From contig NZ_QMHN01000001.1 of NCBI RefSeq assembly GCF_003313385.1, positions 1,476,097 to 1,540,096 of the forward strand: DNA of 64,000 nucleotides. The letters run 5' to 3'. Each line of letters opens with the position of its first letter. The first letter of the stretch is position 1. A program made the translations under genes and the position numbers. Below are positions 7,853 through 17,487 of the stretch, piece after piece. The stretch comes from Pedobacter chitinilyticus. GTDB lineage: Bacteria > Bacteroidota > Bacteroidia > Sphingobacteriales > Sphingobacteriaceae. Under the pieces are notes generated by a model that was not told the origin of the DNA, made no database searches, and worked only from the letters and a program-made list of their open reading frames with translations.

Positions 7853-8473
7853 ATGAAAAAGGAAAAATTATTAACCGATTACAGCAAACTGCCTGATGCA
7901 AAGCTTAACTTAAAAGCTATAGATGTTAAAAATGCCTTAACAGCTAATCCCAACTTTACCAGTATTTCGGTGAGCTTGGCTGATTTTACCAAACTGCAGG
8001 AAGACTTTGAAGAAGCATTGATGAAGGTCGCTTCTAGCGACCGTATTAAAATAGCGCTCAAAAACCAAGCACGTTTATCATTAATACAAGCCATGCGCCA
8101 ACTGGCGCTTGAAGTTGATGCACAGTCAAATGGCGATAAGGCCAAATTATTGTCTAGCGGTTTTGATTTGGCATATGCTGGGGAGGGCTCTTCCTCCATT
8201 ACCCAGCCCACAGACTTTAAAATATCGGAGGGCCTCAATAGCGGCGAATTAAAATTCTCTTGTAAAAAGGTGCTCTATGCGCTTTCCTATATATTTGAAT
8301 ATACAGACGAAATACCTGGCGAAAATACGAAATGGATCGCGCTTTCAGCCACTACCAAAGAAATAACGATCAAGGGGCTGCGCAGTGGTACTCGCATTTA
8401 TGGCCGCATCAGAGCGATAGGTACCAAAGGCCAAGAAGCCACTTCTGAAATCATCTCTAAACTTGTACAGTAA
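7853..8473 (+). CDS. Fibronectin type III-like hypothetical protein
   Basis: A 206-residue soluble protein without signal peptide. Residues about 1-110 are predicted helical. The C-terminal 90 residues look like a fibronectin type III beta-sandwich: VLYALSYIFEYTDEIPGE, then WIALSATTKEITIKGLRSGT and YGRIRAIGTKG, the pattern (w..., i.gL..gt.Y..rv.a) typical of fn3 strands. Similar small fn3 proteins occur as single genes in Bacteroidota, role unknown. A strong terminator-like hairpin lies about 117 bp downstream. Confidence 0.65.
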   Translation: MKKEKLLTDYSKLPDAKLNLKAIDVKNALTANPNFTSISVSLADFTKLQEDFEEALMKVASSDRIKIALKNQARLSLIQAMRQLALEVDAQSNGDKAKLLSSGFDLAYAGEGSSSITQPTDFKISEGLNSGELKFSCKKVLYALSYIFEYTDEIPGENTKWIALSATTKEITIKGLRSGTRIYGRIRAIGTKGQEATSEIISKLVQ

Positions 8474-8589
8474 AACGATATTCATCTCTTTAGCACAAGT
8501 ACTTTCAAAGGTGTACTTGTATTGCTAAAACAATAGTCTAGCAATAAGTGGATGCTTATACTAGGCTAATACTTCAGAGTAGCGGGGTG

Positions 8590-8620
8590 ATCGGGGTGTA
8601 TTTACATCCCGATTTTTTTT
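8590..8620 (+). terminator. Rho-independent terminator
   Basis: ATCGGG-GTGTA pairs with TACA-TCCCGAT across a two-base loop and is followed by eight T residues. It lies downstream of the plus-strand fn3 gene. Confidence 0.75.
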
Positions 8621-8650
8621 GCCCAATGTTAAGGTGTGCATGACCGTGTA

Positions 8651-8745
8651 TTTTTAAGACTTACGAAGTTTAACTTTAGTGGTTTGTTATTATCAAATGT
8701 TAAGTTGAGGGCTTCGCCGTTTAAAAACTTCGTAAGTCTGTATCA
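8651..8745. repeat. Palindrome-ended repeat element, copy 1
   Basis: Arms AGACTTACGAAGTTT (8657-8671) and the exact complement (8725-8739) flank about 53 bp that contain GAGGGCTTCGCCG. The inner segment recurs, inverted, at 12412-12497. The element has no ORF and the size of a miniature repeat; whether it is mobile is unknown. Confidence 0.75.
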
Positions 8746-8880
8746 CGCTTTTAAGTCCGTATCACACGCCATCACAAACCTATAGCCACAAAATAATAGA
8801 CCTCAACTGCGCTAATCCCCCAAAATCCGCACCCATGTATTTATTCATTTTATATGCGAAAGATTTTGTTGTTTTGAAAC

Positions 8881-9942
8881 ATGGATGCAAGGTCAAACAT
8901 CTCGCTTTATTGGAAATGCCAGTTCATTGGTTGGTCATGCGCTGCCTTGTATTGGAGCTACACTGGCTATACTGGAGGGCACTTTAACTGGGGCTTGGGT
9001 GTTTTACAGTTTGTTACCGATGTTGCCCTTTATATCGCCATTACCCATCTTTACAGGAATTTTGCCTTGACCAATGGATGGGTGAAACTGCCCCTAAATG
9101 CCTTATTTAAGAGATTGATCCTAGCGGTTGCCGTACTGGGCCTTGCCTACACCCTCACCACCGTGGGTAAGATTTGGCTTTTCAGGACTATTTTTTCATT
9201 TGGAAGACCTGTTTCATTTCATCTTTTCATCAACGAGAATGGGCTCAATATTTTCATGGCAGGAATTAGGCTCATGTCCATTTGGTTACTTGCCTACCAC
9301 CTGTATCATTATGCCCTTAGGGAAATTAATATTGCCAAAGAAAACGCAAAGCTTCTGTTACTTCAAAAAGATGCCCGCATTAGCCATTTATCGGCACAAC
9401 TTCATCCGCACTTTCTATTCAATGCCCTCAACACCATCAAATCGTTAGTGGTGGATAACCCAACTAATGCCAAAAGAGGCATTGATTTACTTTCAGACCT
9501 CTTAAGATCTGGTCTTTACAATGGTGAAGAAGACATGGTCCCGCTACAGGCCGAGCTCAACCTGGTGGCTGATTACCTAGAGCTGGAAAAATATCGTTTT
9601 GAAGAGCGTTTGGAATACCATATCCACATCAAAAAAGGGGTTCATCAACTCGAAACTTTAACCGTCCCAAGGTTATCCATCCAAACATTGGTTGAAAATG
9701 CGGTGAAACATGGGATCAGCAGCTTAAAAGCTGGCGGAACCATTACTTTAACGGTGTCCCCCTACAAAGAAGGCCTGATGATCCAGGTGTCAAATCCAGG
9801 AACCATTATTCAACAGGATGCGCCAGCAGGCATTGGCCTAAAAAACCTTAACGAACGTCTTGCGATCCGTTATCAAAAAAATGCGAGTTTTAGTTTAACC
9901 GAAGAAGATTCAAAAGTAACCGCCACCTTAATGCTTCCATGA
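8881..9942 (+). CDS. LytS-type sensor histidine kinase
   Basis: A 353-residue membrane kinase. Four hydrophobic segments lie within residues 15-145. They are followed by a short coiled linker and the His_kinase (PF06580) motif HLSAQLHPHFLFNALNTIKS with phosphoacceptor His175, then an HATPase domain (LVENAVKHG, GIGLKNLNERL). It has no extracellular domain of size, so it probably senses membrane or intramembrane cues. The stop overlaps the response-regulator start by 4 bp (ATGA), so the two are translationally coupled. The signal is unknown. Confidence 0.92.
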   Translation: MDARSNISLYWKCQFIGWSCAALYWSYTGYTGGHFNWGLGVLQFVTDVALYIAITHLYRNFALTNGWVKLPLNALFKRLILAVAVLGLAYTLTTVGKIWLFRTIFSFGRPVSFHLFINENGLNIFMAGIRLMSIWLLAYHLYHYALREINIAKENAKLLLLQKDARISHLSAQLHPHFLFNALNTIKSLVVDNPTNAKRGIDLLSDLLRSGLYNGEEDMVPLQAELNLVADYLELEKYRFEERLEYHIHIKKGVHQLETLTVPRLSIQTLVENAVKHGISSLKAGGTITLTVSPYKEGLMIQVSNPGTIIQQDAPAGIGLKNLNERLAIRYQKNASFSLTEEDSKVTATLMLP

Positions 9943-10640
9943 TGACTGTGATAAGAACCTTAATAATTGATGATGAAAGAAGTTCGAGGGCTGAACTGAA
10001 GCGCATGATTAGCGAATTTGCGATCCTACAGGTGGTGGGCGAAGCGGCAAATGCAGACGATGCGGAAACATTGATTAAGATACAAAAGCCCGACTTGCTT
10101 TTTCTGGATATCCAAATGCCAGAACGTTCTGGTTTCGACCTGCTTCAGTCACTGGAAAGCGTGCCTTATGTTATTTTTACCACCGCTTTTGACCAGTATG
10201 CCATCAAAGCTTTCGAGATCAATGCCATAGACTATCTGCTTAAGCCCATCCGCTCGGAACGCCTATCCATGGCCGTCGAAAGAATCAGTGCAAAATTTAA
10301 AGCCGAACGGGAATCAGGCCATCTTTTTGTAAAGGACAAAGATGATTTCCAGTTTTTAAGCTGGGCTAAAGTTCACCTGGTCGAATCCATGGATAATTAT
10401 GCGAGGCTGTTTTTTGAGGATAAACATGTATTGTTCAAAAGCTCCCTCAATCAATTGGAAAAGAAAATTGAGAAATACGGTTTCTTCCGATGCAACCGTG
10501 CGCAAATGGTGAACTTAAACTTTATCGCAAAAATAACGAACAACCCCAACAGCAAATTGACCATTGAATTAAAATCTGGACAAAAGATTGAACTGTCAGA
10601 ACGCAGATCTATTCAGTTCAGGGCCTTCAATAAAACATAA
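9939..10640 (+). CDS. LytTR-family response regulator
   Basis: A 233-residue regulator. The receiver domain spans residues 1-120 with acidic pocket IIDDE, phospho-acceptor Asp57 (LLFLDIQMP) and Lys in LLKPI. A LytTR DNA-binding domain follows (about residues 135-233: VHLVESMDNYARLFFEDKHV, FFRCNRAQMVNLNFIAKI). It is the cognate partner of the overlapping LytS-type kinase. The downstream hydrolase gene begins 30 bp later, so it is either part of the operon or a direct target (inference). Confidence 0.93.
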   Translation: MMTVIRTLIIDDERSSRAELKRMISEFAILQVVGEAANADDAETLIKIQKPDLLFLDIQMPERSGFDLLQSLESVPYVIFTTAFDQYAIKAFEINAIDYLLKPIRSERLSMAVERISAKFKAERESGHLFVKDKDDFQFLSWAKVHLVESMDNYARLFFEDKHVLFKSSLNQLEKKIEKYGFFRCNRAQMVNLNFIAKITNNPNSKLTIELKSGQKIELSERRSIQFRAFNKT

Positions 10641-10670
10641 AACCCATACCATAATTATAATTAGTATCAC

Positions 10671-12386
10671 ATGAAGAAATTACGCATGATGGCATTGCTA
10701 TGCCTTTATTTTCCTTGCCTCTCCTATGCACAAGATCACATGATACAAGACAGTGTCATGATCAAAACCCCGCAAGGGCATACCCTTTCGGCAGTGGTGG
10801 TGCGAAAATCTGGAGCGCTTAAACCGCAACCTACCGCTTTAATGTTCTTTATGTATGCCAATACTGCCCAAAGCATAAGGGAAGCAAAATATGCGGCCGA
10901 CCGCGGCTATGTGGGCGTAGTGGCAGACACCAGAGGTAAAAGATTAAGTCCCGATACCGTTGCTCCTTATGAAAACGAAGTGGTAGATGTGAATGCCGTC
11001 ATCAGCTGGATTATCCAACAACCTTGGAGCAACGGAGCGGTAGGCATGTATGGCGGCAGTTATTCGGGCTTTGCGCAATGGGCTGCCTTAAAAAACCCGC
11101 ATCCTGCACTTAAAACCATCGTCCCTTATGTAGCAGCTATTCCAGGACAGGGCTTGCCCATGGAGAATGGCATTTTTCTGAATGCCAATTACCAATGGGC
11201 ATTTTATGTCACCAACAACAAATACGTAGACAACGGTGTCAATAACGATCATGCCAGATGGCGTAAAATGCGAGCGGAATGGTACCGTACTGGTGCGGCC
11301 TACAACAAAATTGATAGCATTGACGGCACCAAAAATCCCTGGTTACAAAAGTGGTTATCGCATCCCAGCTACGACAGTTATTGGCAAGCAATGGTGCCCT
11401 ACGGTAAAGACTACGCCAACATCAATATCCCTGTACTTAGCATTACTGGTTATTATGATGATGGACAGATCTCTGCCTTGCAATATCTAAAGGATCATTA
11501 TCAATACAACCCTAAGGCTGAACACTATCTTATTATTGGACCTTACGATCATTTTGGTGCGCAAAAAGGTGGAAATCCCCTATTGTATGGCTATCAGGTA
11601 GATCCAATTGCGTTAATTAAAACCCGTGAAATTACCTTTGATTGGCTCGACTACATTCTTAAGGGCGGTAGCAAACCTAGCATCCTGAAAGATAAAATCA
11701 ATTACCAGGTGATGGGAGCCAATGAATGGCAGCACGCTCCTTCTATAGCTGCAATGAGCGACAAACGCCTTAAGTTTTACCTTAGCCGCAAAAAGGAGGA
11801 CAACAATTACCTGATGTCCACCACCCTGCCAAGTAAAAATGGTTATCATGAGCAAATCGTTGATCTGGCAGATAGACATACGACCAATAATGATTACTAC
11901 CCTGATCCCATCATTAAAGAGGAGTTGGACAGGGAGAATGGTCTTTTCTTCATCACCCCACCTTTTGAACAGGACATGAGTGTGAATGGCTTTTTTAGCG
12001 GCAACTTAATTGCCAGCATCAACAAAAGGGATATGGACATAGGGGTAGTACTTTATGAGCTTACGCCTGAGGGTAAATACTTCCAGTTATCGTACTTTCT
12101 GGGCAGGGCAAGTTATTTGAAGGATGCGACCAAAAGGCACCTGCTTACGCCGAACAAAAAAGAAAAGCTTCTTTTTGAAAAGACCAGAATGGTAAGCCGC
12201 CAACTAAGAAAAGGAAGTCGGCTAGTAGTGGTGCTGAATATTGACAAAAATCCGTTTGCTCAAATCAATTATGGAACAGGAAAGGACGTGAGCAAGGAAA
12301 CCATACGTGATGCCACCTCTCCACTCCAAATCAAATGGTTTGAGGAGAGCTATATTGAGATTCCTATCAAAGGAAAAACACCTTGA
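10671..12386 (+). CDS. Exported CocE/NonD (S15-type) hydrolase
   Basis: A 571-residue alpha/beta hydrolase with a signal peptide (MKKLRMMALLCLYF to SYAQ). The nucleophile elbow is GMYGGSYSG with Ser130, as in the CocE/X-Pro dipeptidyl-peptidase S15 family. The acid is probably in ITGYYDDGQ and the catalytic His in GPYDHFG. A C-terminal galactose-binding-like jelly roll (about residues 400-571) is typical of the family. Members act on acyl esters or amides, including cephalosporins, cocaine or proline peptides; the substrate here cannot be deduced. It probably works in the periplasm. It lies 30 bp after the LytTR regulator on the same strand. Confidence 0.88.
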   Translation: MKKLRMMALLCLYFPCLSYAQDHMIQDSVMIKTPQGHTLSAVVVRKSGALKPQPTALMFFMYANTAQSIREAKYAADRGYVGVVADTRGKRLSPDTVAPYENEVVDVNAVISWIIQQPWSNGAVGMYGGSYSGFAQWAALKNPHPALKTIVPYVAAIPGQGLPMENGIFLNANYQWAFYVTNNKYVDNGVNNDHARWRKMRAEWYRTGAAYNKIDSIDGTKNPWLQKWLSHPSYDSYWQAMVPYGKDYANINIPVLSITGYYDDGQISALQYLKDHYQYNPKAEHYLIIGPYDHFGAQKGGNPLLYGYQVDPIALIKTREITFDWLDYILKGGSKPSILKDKINYQVMGANEWQHAPSIAAMSDKRLKFYLSRKKEDNNYLMSTTLPSKNGYHEQIVDLADRHTTNNDYYPDPIIKEELDRENGLFFITPPFEQDMSVNGFFSGNLIASINKRDMDIGVVLYELTPEGKYFQLSYFLGRASYLKDATKRHLLTPNKKEKLLFEKTRMVSRQLRKGSRLVVVLNIDKNPFAQINYGTGKDVSKETIRDATSPLQIKWFEESYIEIPIKGKTP

Positions 12387-12404
12387 TGATTTCAAGCGCG
12401 CTGT

Positions 12405-12530
12405 ATTTTTAAGACTTACGAAGTTTAAAATGGCGAAGCCCTCAGCTTTACCATTGAAAAACAATAAAAAACTAAACTCTTAAGACTTACGAAGTTTTAA
12501 AAACTTCGTAAGTCTGTATTAGCGTAAGTC
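12405..12530. repeat. Palindrome-ended repeat element, copy 2 plus compact palindrome
   Basis: The segment 12412-12497 is an inverted copy of the element at 8651-8745: same arm AGACTTACGAAGTTT, then GGCGAAGCCCTCA and a similar AT-rich core. It runs into a compact 33-bp palindrome at 12483-12515 (arm, TTA centre, complementary arm). A trailing GTAAGTCTGTATCAG resembles the trailing sequence of copy 1. It follows the hydrolase stop by about 20 bp and may also act in transcript ending. Confidence 0.75.
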
Positions 12531-12590
12531 TGTATCAGCCCTCTTTGGCGCCAGCGTCCACTGGTGACGATTTCCAGTTCAACCATAATG

Positions 12591-12614
12591 TAGCACTTGC
12601 TCATGCTTGCACTA
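12591..12614. repeat. Dispersed short repeat, copy 3
   Basis: TAGCACTTGCTCATGCTTGC followed by ACTA; it shares ATGCTTGC and the flanking TA with the copies near 5.2 and 6.35 kb. Confidence 0.4.
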
Positions 12615-12649
12615 CAGGGGGCTTATCTGTTGTTGTTCAAGAGTAAAAT

Positions 12650-15469
12650 TTAATGTCCAGAACGGTTAATGATTTCTTGGGCGGCACTTTCTGTAGGTTT
12701 ATTCTTTTTCACCTTGCTATTTCCAAAATTGTATCGAATATTGAACGAAACGCTACGCGAGTCAAAGTAATTCTTGTTGTTCGTAATAGCGTATTTCGAA
12801 TTGATGATAAATCTATCGGCAGAGGTCTTCAGCAAATCGGCACCCGAAAGTGTAAATACAAACTGGTTTACCGTTTTTCTAAAACCAATGGTCAAGTTGC
12901 TTCTAGACATGCCTTTGCTACCTTCGCCAAGGTCATATACCGCAGGGGTTCGATGAGTAAAATTAACATAAGCAGAGAGTCCAATTTTTGGAGCAATGGC
13001 CAAGGTATTGTTTATTTTCAAGTTAGCTGAAAAACCACTGTTATCTACCACTTCATCGGCAGCCCTGCCTTTGTATTTGGCATAATTACCAGCTACGGTA
13101 ACGGATGATTTGATCAATTTACCGATAGATAAATTTGCGATAAAAGTTAAATCTGCAATATTCCCTGTTCCATAGTTAAGCCAAACAATCCTTGTGATAT
13201 TATCATCATTGTTAGCCAACAGAAATTGAGAAAAATTATTGCTGAGGTAGGCATGGCTCAGCAAAAAGATGTAATTGCCTTTTAAGGTATAGCTAAATTC
13301 GTTCTTTAAAATATAAGACGACTGCAAAAACGGGTTCCCTTCTAAATATTGTGTTGGATTATTATACACCCTTAGGTTATTGAGCTGCCAAAAATCTGGG
13401 CGTTCAATTCGTTTTGAAAGTGTATAGGAAAAAGTATTCCCTGCATTTGGCATATAGGTAATGGCCAAGGTAGGAAACAGATTTAAAAAATCTTTATCTA
13501 CGGCAACTTCGTTCTTGATCAGCTCTTTTCCTTTGGTATTCGACTGCTCTAAACGCAAGCCTCCCGTTAGCCCCCATTTTTTGCCCAAACTTAAGTCGAC
13601 ACTAGCATATATGGCATTGATTTGTTCATTATACTTATAGCTGGCGTTGCGAAGTTCGTCTTTTATATAATTGCCCGTAGCATCTGCAAACGCATAAAAA
13701 AGATCGTTATGGGTAGAGGTATTAAATGATCTTGCACCTAATTTAAGCTTGGTATTTGCGCCCAAAGGCAATTTATAATCTAAGGCAAAAGTATAGTTCT
13801 TGATATTTTGAGGGAATGTAGCACGCTCATTTCGTCTCACTTCGCCTGTGCCATTTACTGTGGCATAGGTAAATTGGCTAGTGTTATCTACATATTCGAA
13901 ATAATTGGCACTAACCATCAAATTTTGACCAAGGGTATCTAAGTTTAATTGGTAATTTAATCCAGCATCTAACGAATGTCCCTTCATTTTCCTGTCGTTG
14001 GTAAAAACGAAAGCAGAATCTACCTTTTGAGTGTTTTTATTAAGGTATGAGCTATTGTTTATCCAATTTAAGGTCTGCTGATTTGGATTGTAATCTAAAC
14101 TTCCTATGATGGTGTGTTTGGGCGAAATGTTATATTCGATGCCTAAATTACCCCCATAAAAATTCCTGAGTTCATTTCTTTCCAGTGAGGTTGGGTTAAA
14201 GATGTTACTCGTATTCGCCCCCAAAAAATTGATATCGTGCCTTTCTGTAATCAGCTTTCTATCTCTATTTAAATAAGGCGTAGCATTAATGCCTAGTTTT
14301 CCTTTGCGGTAGTTAAAAGCGCCACTAAATATTTGCGAATTATAAGTGGCCTGTCTGCTGGTTACAGACAAAGAGCCTTGATAGCCATCGCTCTCGCGTT
14401 TTTTAAATACAATATTCAGTATTCCTGCATTCCCAGAAGCATCAAATTCACTTCCAGGCGAAGTGACAATTTCAATATCGCTCAAAGTAGTGCTGGGCAA
14501 ACTTTTAAGGTAATTAAACAGTGCCTGACCAGTTAGGTTAGATTTACGGCCATTGATATACACTACTGCTCCTTGCTTGGAAGAGATAGATAAAGATCCG
14601 TTATCGTCTGCATTAACCAGTGGAACCTGCTTTAGTACATCCCAAACGTTATTGTTAATGCTTAGGCTACTACTGGCCACATTGACCACGAAGCGATCTG
14701 ATTTACGTTGGATAAGGGGTTTGGCAGCAGAAACGGTCACTTCCTTTAATTGATTGATATTAGGTTTAAGGTAAATATCGGGCATGCTTACTTGTTGAGC
14801 GGTATCGGTAACCAAGGTGGTATACACGTGGTAGCCCAACCCCGACACCCGCAACAGCATGGCCGAATTGGCCGTTGTTGGGATGCGATACACCCCAGTA
14901 CTATCGGTATAGCCATGCCCTACCAACGTCGAATCTGTTTTGCGCAACAGCTCTACCAATACATACATGGCTACTTCTTTGGTGTTTTCAACCAACACCC
15001 TTCCCAAAATCTTTCTTTCTGGCGCCTGATCAGCTTTTTTTCTTTCGATCAAAATGCTTTGATCTAATTGCCTAAAGGTGAAACCGCTTTGATGAAAAAG
15101 TTCGTTTAGGGTTTCCTCTACCGTTCTACTGGCTGGGGGCAAACTTAAAACGGGCAATTCCTTGATGTCGCTTTTGCGATAAAAGAAGCGAAATACTGTT
15201 TGTTTTTCTATTTTTTTGAGTGCAGCTTGTATTGATTCGTTGCTTAAGCCCACGGTTACAGGGGTAGCCTTCATGTCTTGACTTTTAAGCGTAAGACCAA
15301 AAAGCAACTGCAGGCCAACAAACGAAAAAACAAATACCAATAGGCTAATACGCATAATTTGTAAGGTAAACGGTGTGAAAAATGTGGGCAAACTTAACGC
15401 ACATAATTTTACACCCTCCTGCTGTTTTGCAGAAAATTTCATATTTTTAAAAGTTTTATTGATTGCCAA
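12650..15469 (-). CDS. TonB-dependent outer-membrane beta-barrel receptor (FecA-like, no SusD)
   Basis: A 939-residue receptor. After an N-terminal hydrophobic segment it has an STN/secretin-type signalling domain (about 75-140, QAALKKIEKQTVFRFFYR), a carboxypeptidase-regulatory-like domain (about 155-235) and a plug (DVLKQVPLVNADDNGSLSI, VVYINGRKS, IEIVTSPGSEFDASGNAGI). A barrel of the outer-membrane protein beta-barrel family (PF14905 type) completes it. The STN domain fits trans-envelope signalling to the FecR encoded just upstream. The second ATG at 15442 is a plausible alternative start. No SusD partner follows, so it is a FecA-style receptor rather than a glycan SusC. The ligand is unknown (siderophore, metal or peptide). 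Confidence 0.9.
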   Translation of the reverse strand: MAINKTFKNMKFSAKQQEGVKLCALSLPTFFTPFTLQIMRISLLVFVFSFVGLQLLFGLTLKSQDMKATPVTVGLSNESIQAALKKIEKQTVFRFFYRKSDIKELPVLSLPPASRTVEETLNELFHQSGFTFRQLDQSILIERKKADQAPERKILGRVLVENTKEVAMYVLVELLRKTDSTLVGHGYTDSTGVYRIPTTANSAMLLRVSGLGYHVYTTLVTDTAQQVSMPDIYLKPNINQLKEVTVSAAKPLIQRKSDRFVVNVASSSLSINNNVWDVLKQVPLVNADDNGSLSISSKQGAVVYINGRKSNLTGQALFNYLKSLPSTTLSDIEIVTSPGSEFDASGNAGILNIVFKKRESDGYQGSLSVTSRQATYNSQIFSGAFNYRKGKLGINATPYLNRDRKLITERHDINFLGANTSNIFNPTSLERNELRNFYGGNLGIEYNISPKHTIIGSLDYNPNQQTLNWINNSSYLNKNTQKVDSAFVFTNDRKMKGHSLDAGLNYQLNLDTLGQNLMVSANYFEYVDNTSQFTYATVNGTGEVRRNERATFPQNIKNYTFALDYKLPLGANTKLKLGARSFNTSTHNDLFYAFADATGNYIKDELRNASYKYNEQINAIYASVDLSLGKKWGLTGGLRLEQSNTKGKELIKNEVAVDKDFLNLFPTLAITYMPNAGNTFSYTLSKRIERPDFWQLNNLRVYNNPTQYLEGNPFLQSSYILKNEFSYTLKGNYIFLLSHAYLSNNFSQFLLANNDDNITRIVWLNYGTGNIADLTFIANLSIGKLIKSSVTVAGNYAKYKGRAADEVVDNSGFSANLKINNTLAIAPKIGLSAYVNFTHRTPAVYDLGEGSKGMSRSNLTIGFRKTVNQFVFTLSGADLLKTSADRFIINSKYAITNNKNYFDSRSVSFNIRYNFGNSKVKKNKPTESAAQEIINRSGH

Positions 15470-15591
15470 AATGATGATAAAACATTCCTGGTTTCAGGAA
15501 GCCTATGGGCCGATTGCAGTCGGTTCATAGGTTTTTACTAGCTTTCTTCGCTACGTTTTCTTCGGTATCTTCTCTATTTGATTCATATGGG

Positions 15592-16572
15592 TTATTGATT
15601 GGTTTTTTCGCAACCTGTGCCAAAAATGGTCACGATGTTGTTTTTTATTTTATAGGTAGCATGGTTAAATTCGCAGATGACGTTTAAGGCCTGCTCCAAA
15701 GTTTTGTCTTTTTTTATGGTTCCCGTAAAACGACAGTTTTTCAGTTTTTCGTTATTAAACTTCAGTTGGACGTTGTAGCGTTTCTCCAAGGCTGTTGCGG
15801 CCTCATCAAAAGTTGTATTGTCAAAATAAAGGTCTTCTGGCAACCATTTAAGCACCGCCATGGCATTTACTTGATCATGCACTGCACTTTGAGTTTGCTC
15901 TTGGTAAATCAATTGCTCGTTAGGGGTTAAAAGGCCTAATACCTGGCTTTCGTTGGCTACCTGTACCTTACCACGGGTGACCACCACCTTAATTTCTTTG
16001 CCCTGCTTTTCGGCCTTAATGTTAAATGCCGTTCCCAACACGGTGGTAATTAATTTGCCAGTATGTACCTTAAAAGGTTTGTTTGCATCGTGCTTTACAT
16101 CGAAGTAGGCTTCTCCACTTAAATATATTTTGCGGGCTTGGCCATCAAAAGCAGGTGCATATTTAATTTCCGATCCGCCATTGAGCCATACGCTGCTCCC
16201 GTCATTTAAAACCACATATTGTTTTTTGCCTACCGGAACGCTAATGCTTGTTAAGGTTATGTTAGAAACCTGGTTATTTTGAGATGGCCAGAAAAAGAAC
16301 ATCAAAAATCCAATAAAAACGGCAACACTTGCCATGGCCAATTTCCACCATTTAAACTGCCATAGTTTAAGCACTTTTGTTTCTTTGGCGTTGAGCGTAT
16401 TTTCTATTTGCTGATAGGTTGCCCTTAGCCATTGGTCTTGCCGTTCGGGCTGCATTTCATCCCAAACCGAAGGCTCGTTGGCGGAGCTTTCCAACCATTG
16501 CTCAACCAAGCGCTGCTCTGGTAGCGTGGCCTCTCCTTTTAGGTACCTATCTAATAATTGATCGATTTTCAT
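15592..16572 (-). CDS. FecR-family anti-sigma factor
   Basis: A 326-residue inner-membrane anti-sigma factor. The N-terminal cytoplasmic part binds sigma (LLDRYLKGEATLPEQRLVEQWL). One transmembrane helix lies at about 76-95. The periplasmic FecR domain follows (VVLNDGSSVWLNGGSEIKYA, GEAYFDVKHDANKPFKVHT). The C-terminal DUF4974 segment (about 260-326) normally contacts the receptor STN domain. It sits between the sigma gene (65 bp upstream) and its receptor gene (122 bp downstream), the standard order for this cascade. Confidence 0.93.
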   Translation of the reverse strand: MKIDQLLDRYLKGEATLPEQRLVEQWLESSANEPSVWDEMQPERQDQWLRATYQQIENTLNAKETKVLKLWQFKWWKLAMASVAVFIGFLMFFFWPSQNNQVSNITLTSISVPVGKKQYVVLNDGSSVWLNGGSEIKYAPAFDGQARKIYLSGEAYFDVKHDANKPFKVHTGKLITTVLGTAFNIKAEKQGKEIKVVVTRGKVQVANESQVLGLLTPNEQLIYQEQTQSAVHDQVNAMAVLKWLPEDLYFDNTTFDEAATALEKRYNVQLKFNNEKLKNCRFTGTIKKDKTLEQALNVICEFNHATYKIKNNIVTIFGTGCEKTNQ

Positions 16573-16637
16573 AAACGCCTTTCTCTATAAGCGTATGAAG
16601 TTAGCATTGGTACTATAAGAAAATGAAAAAAAATAAT

Positions 16638-17252
16638 TTAATGGGAGTCCATCAATAAAAAGATCAGTACAGGCAGGGCTTCTTTTAAATATTTAAGGGC
16701 TGTAGTGAGTTGGTTTTTAACCGTTTGCTCAGATATTTCTAATTTTTCGGCAATTTGCTTTATGCTTAAATTTTCTTGCCTGCTCAATCGGTAGATTTCC
16801 TGTATGCGAGGGGATAGCTTGGCCAAAGAACTTTCCAAGGTTTTTTGGAGCTCTTTTACCTCTAATTGCTGATCGGCACTTTGTACATAACTGGTTTCTA
16901 AAGCTTGCAGAAAAGCAGCATAACGCTGATAGCTGCTATTTTTACGGATATGATCAATGATCCGATGGCGAGCTGCTGTGTAGAGGTAATTCTTCAGATT
17001 AACATTGGCCTGCAATTGATGCCGACGTTCCCAGAGCCAAACAAAAAGATCATGCAAAATATCGCTGGCCTCATCTAAATCGTGCAGCCTCGAACTCGCT
17101 ACCGTAAAACGGGTCAAGTCTTTGGCATACCGATCATAGATTTCGGTAAAGGCGCCCCTGCTGTCTGTTTTCAGCAGTTCAACTAGTTCATTATCGTTTA
17201 AGGTATCGAATGGCATCATGGCTTCTTGAGCAAAGATAGCATAATGCTTCAT
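16638..17252 (-). CDS. ECF RNA polymerase sigma factor
   Basis: A 204-residue ECF sigma factor. Region 2 covers about 40-105 (FTEIYDRYAKDLTRF, DEASDILHDLFVWLWERR, NLKNYLYTAARHRIIDHIR). Region 4 covers about 135-195 (LAKLSPRIQEIYRLSRQENL, KQIAEKLEISEQTVKNQLT). The true start may be the Met pair at residues 12-13 (MMPFDTLND), which matches the usual family length better. It is the first gene of the sigma/FecR/receptor unit and is expected to activate it when the receptor binds ligand. Confidence 0.92.
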   Translation of the reverse strand: MKHYAIFAQEAMMPFDTLNDNELVELLKTDSRGAFTEIYDRYAKDLTRFTVASSRLHDLDEASDILHDLFVWLWERRHQLQANVNLKNYLYTAARHRIIDHIRKNSSYQRYAAFLQALETSYVQSADQQLEVKELQKTLESSLAKLSPRIQEIYRLSRQENLSIKQIAEKLEISEQTVKNQLTTALKYLKEALPVLIFLLMDSH

Positions 17253-17487
17253 TTTAAGTCAATTATTACGTTGGCAAGTATATTCGGCGCAAATACGCTT
17301 TCACTACTTTTATGCCAAAGTGAATTTTGTTTTGGGAACTGAGCTTTTCTGGTTGGTGATAACACCAACCAGAGGATAGAATAAAGTAATGTGTAAAAAA
17401 AATAACGCAAGTATTATATTAGATGAAAATATTATATATTCAATAAAAAATTATCTTTTTTAAATTATTTATCAAGAATTAAAATTT

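Larger units (their letters stand above)
8474..8880. other. Gap with terminator and palindromic repeat element
   Basis: Between the fn3 gene and the LytS gene. It holds an intrinsic terminator (8590-8620) and copy 1 of the palindrome-ended repeat element (8651-8745). The final 100 bp presumably carry the promoter for the LytS/LytR/hydrolase genes, which I could not pinpoint. Confidence 0.55.
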
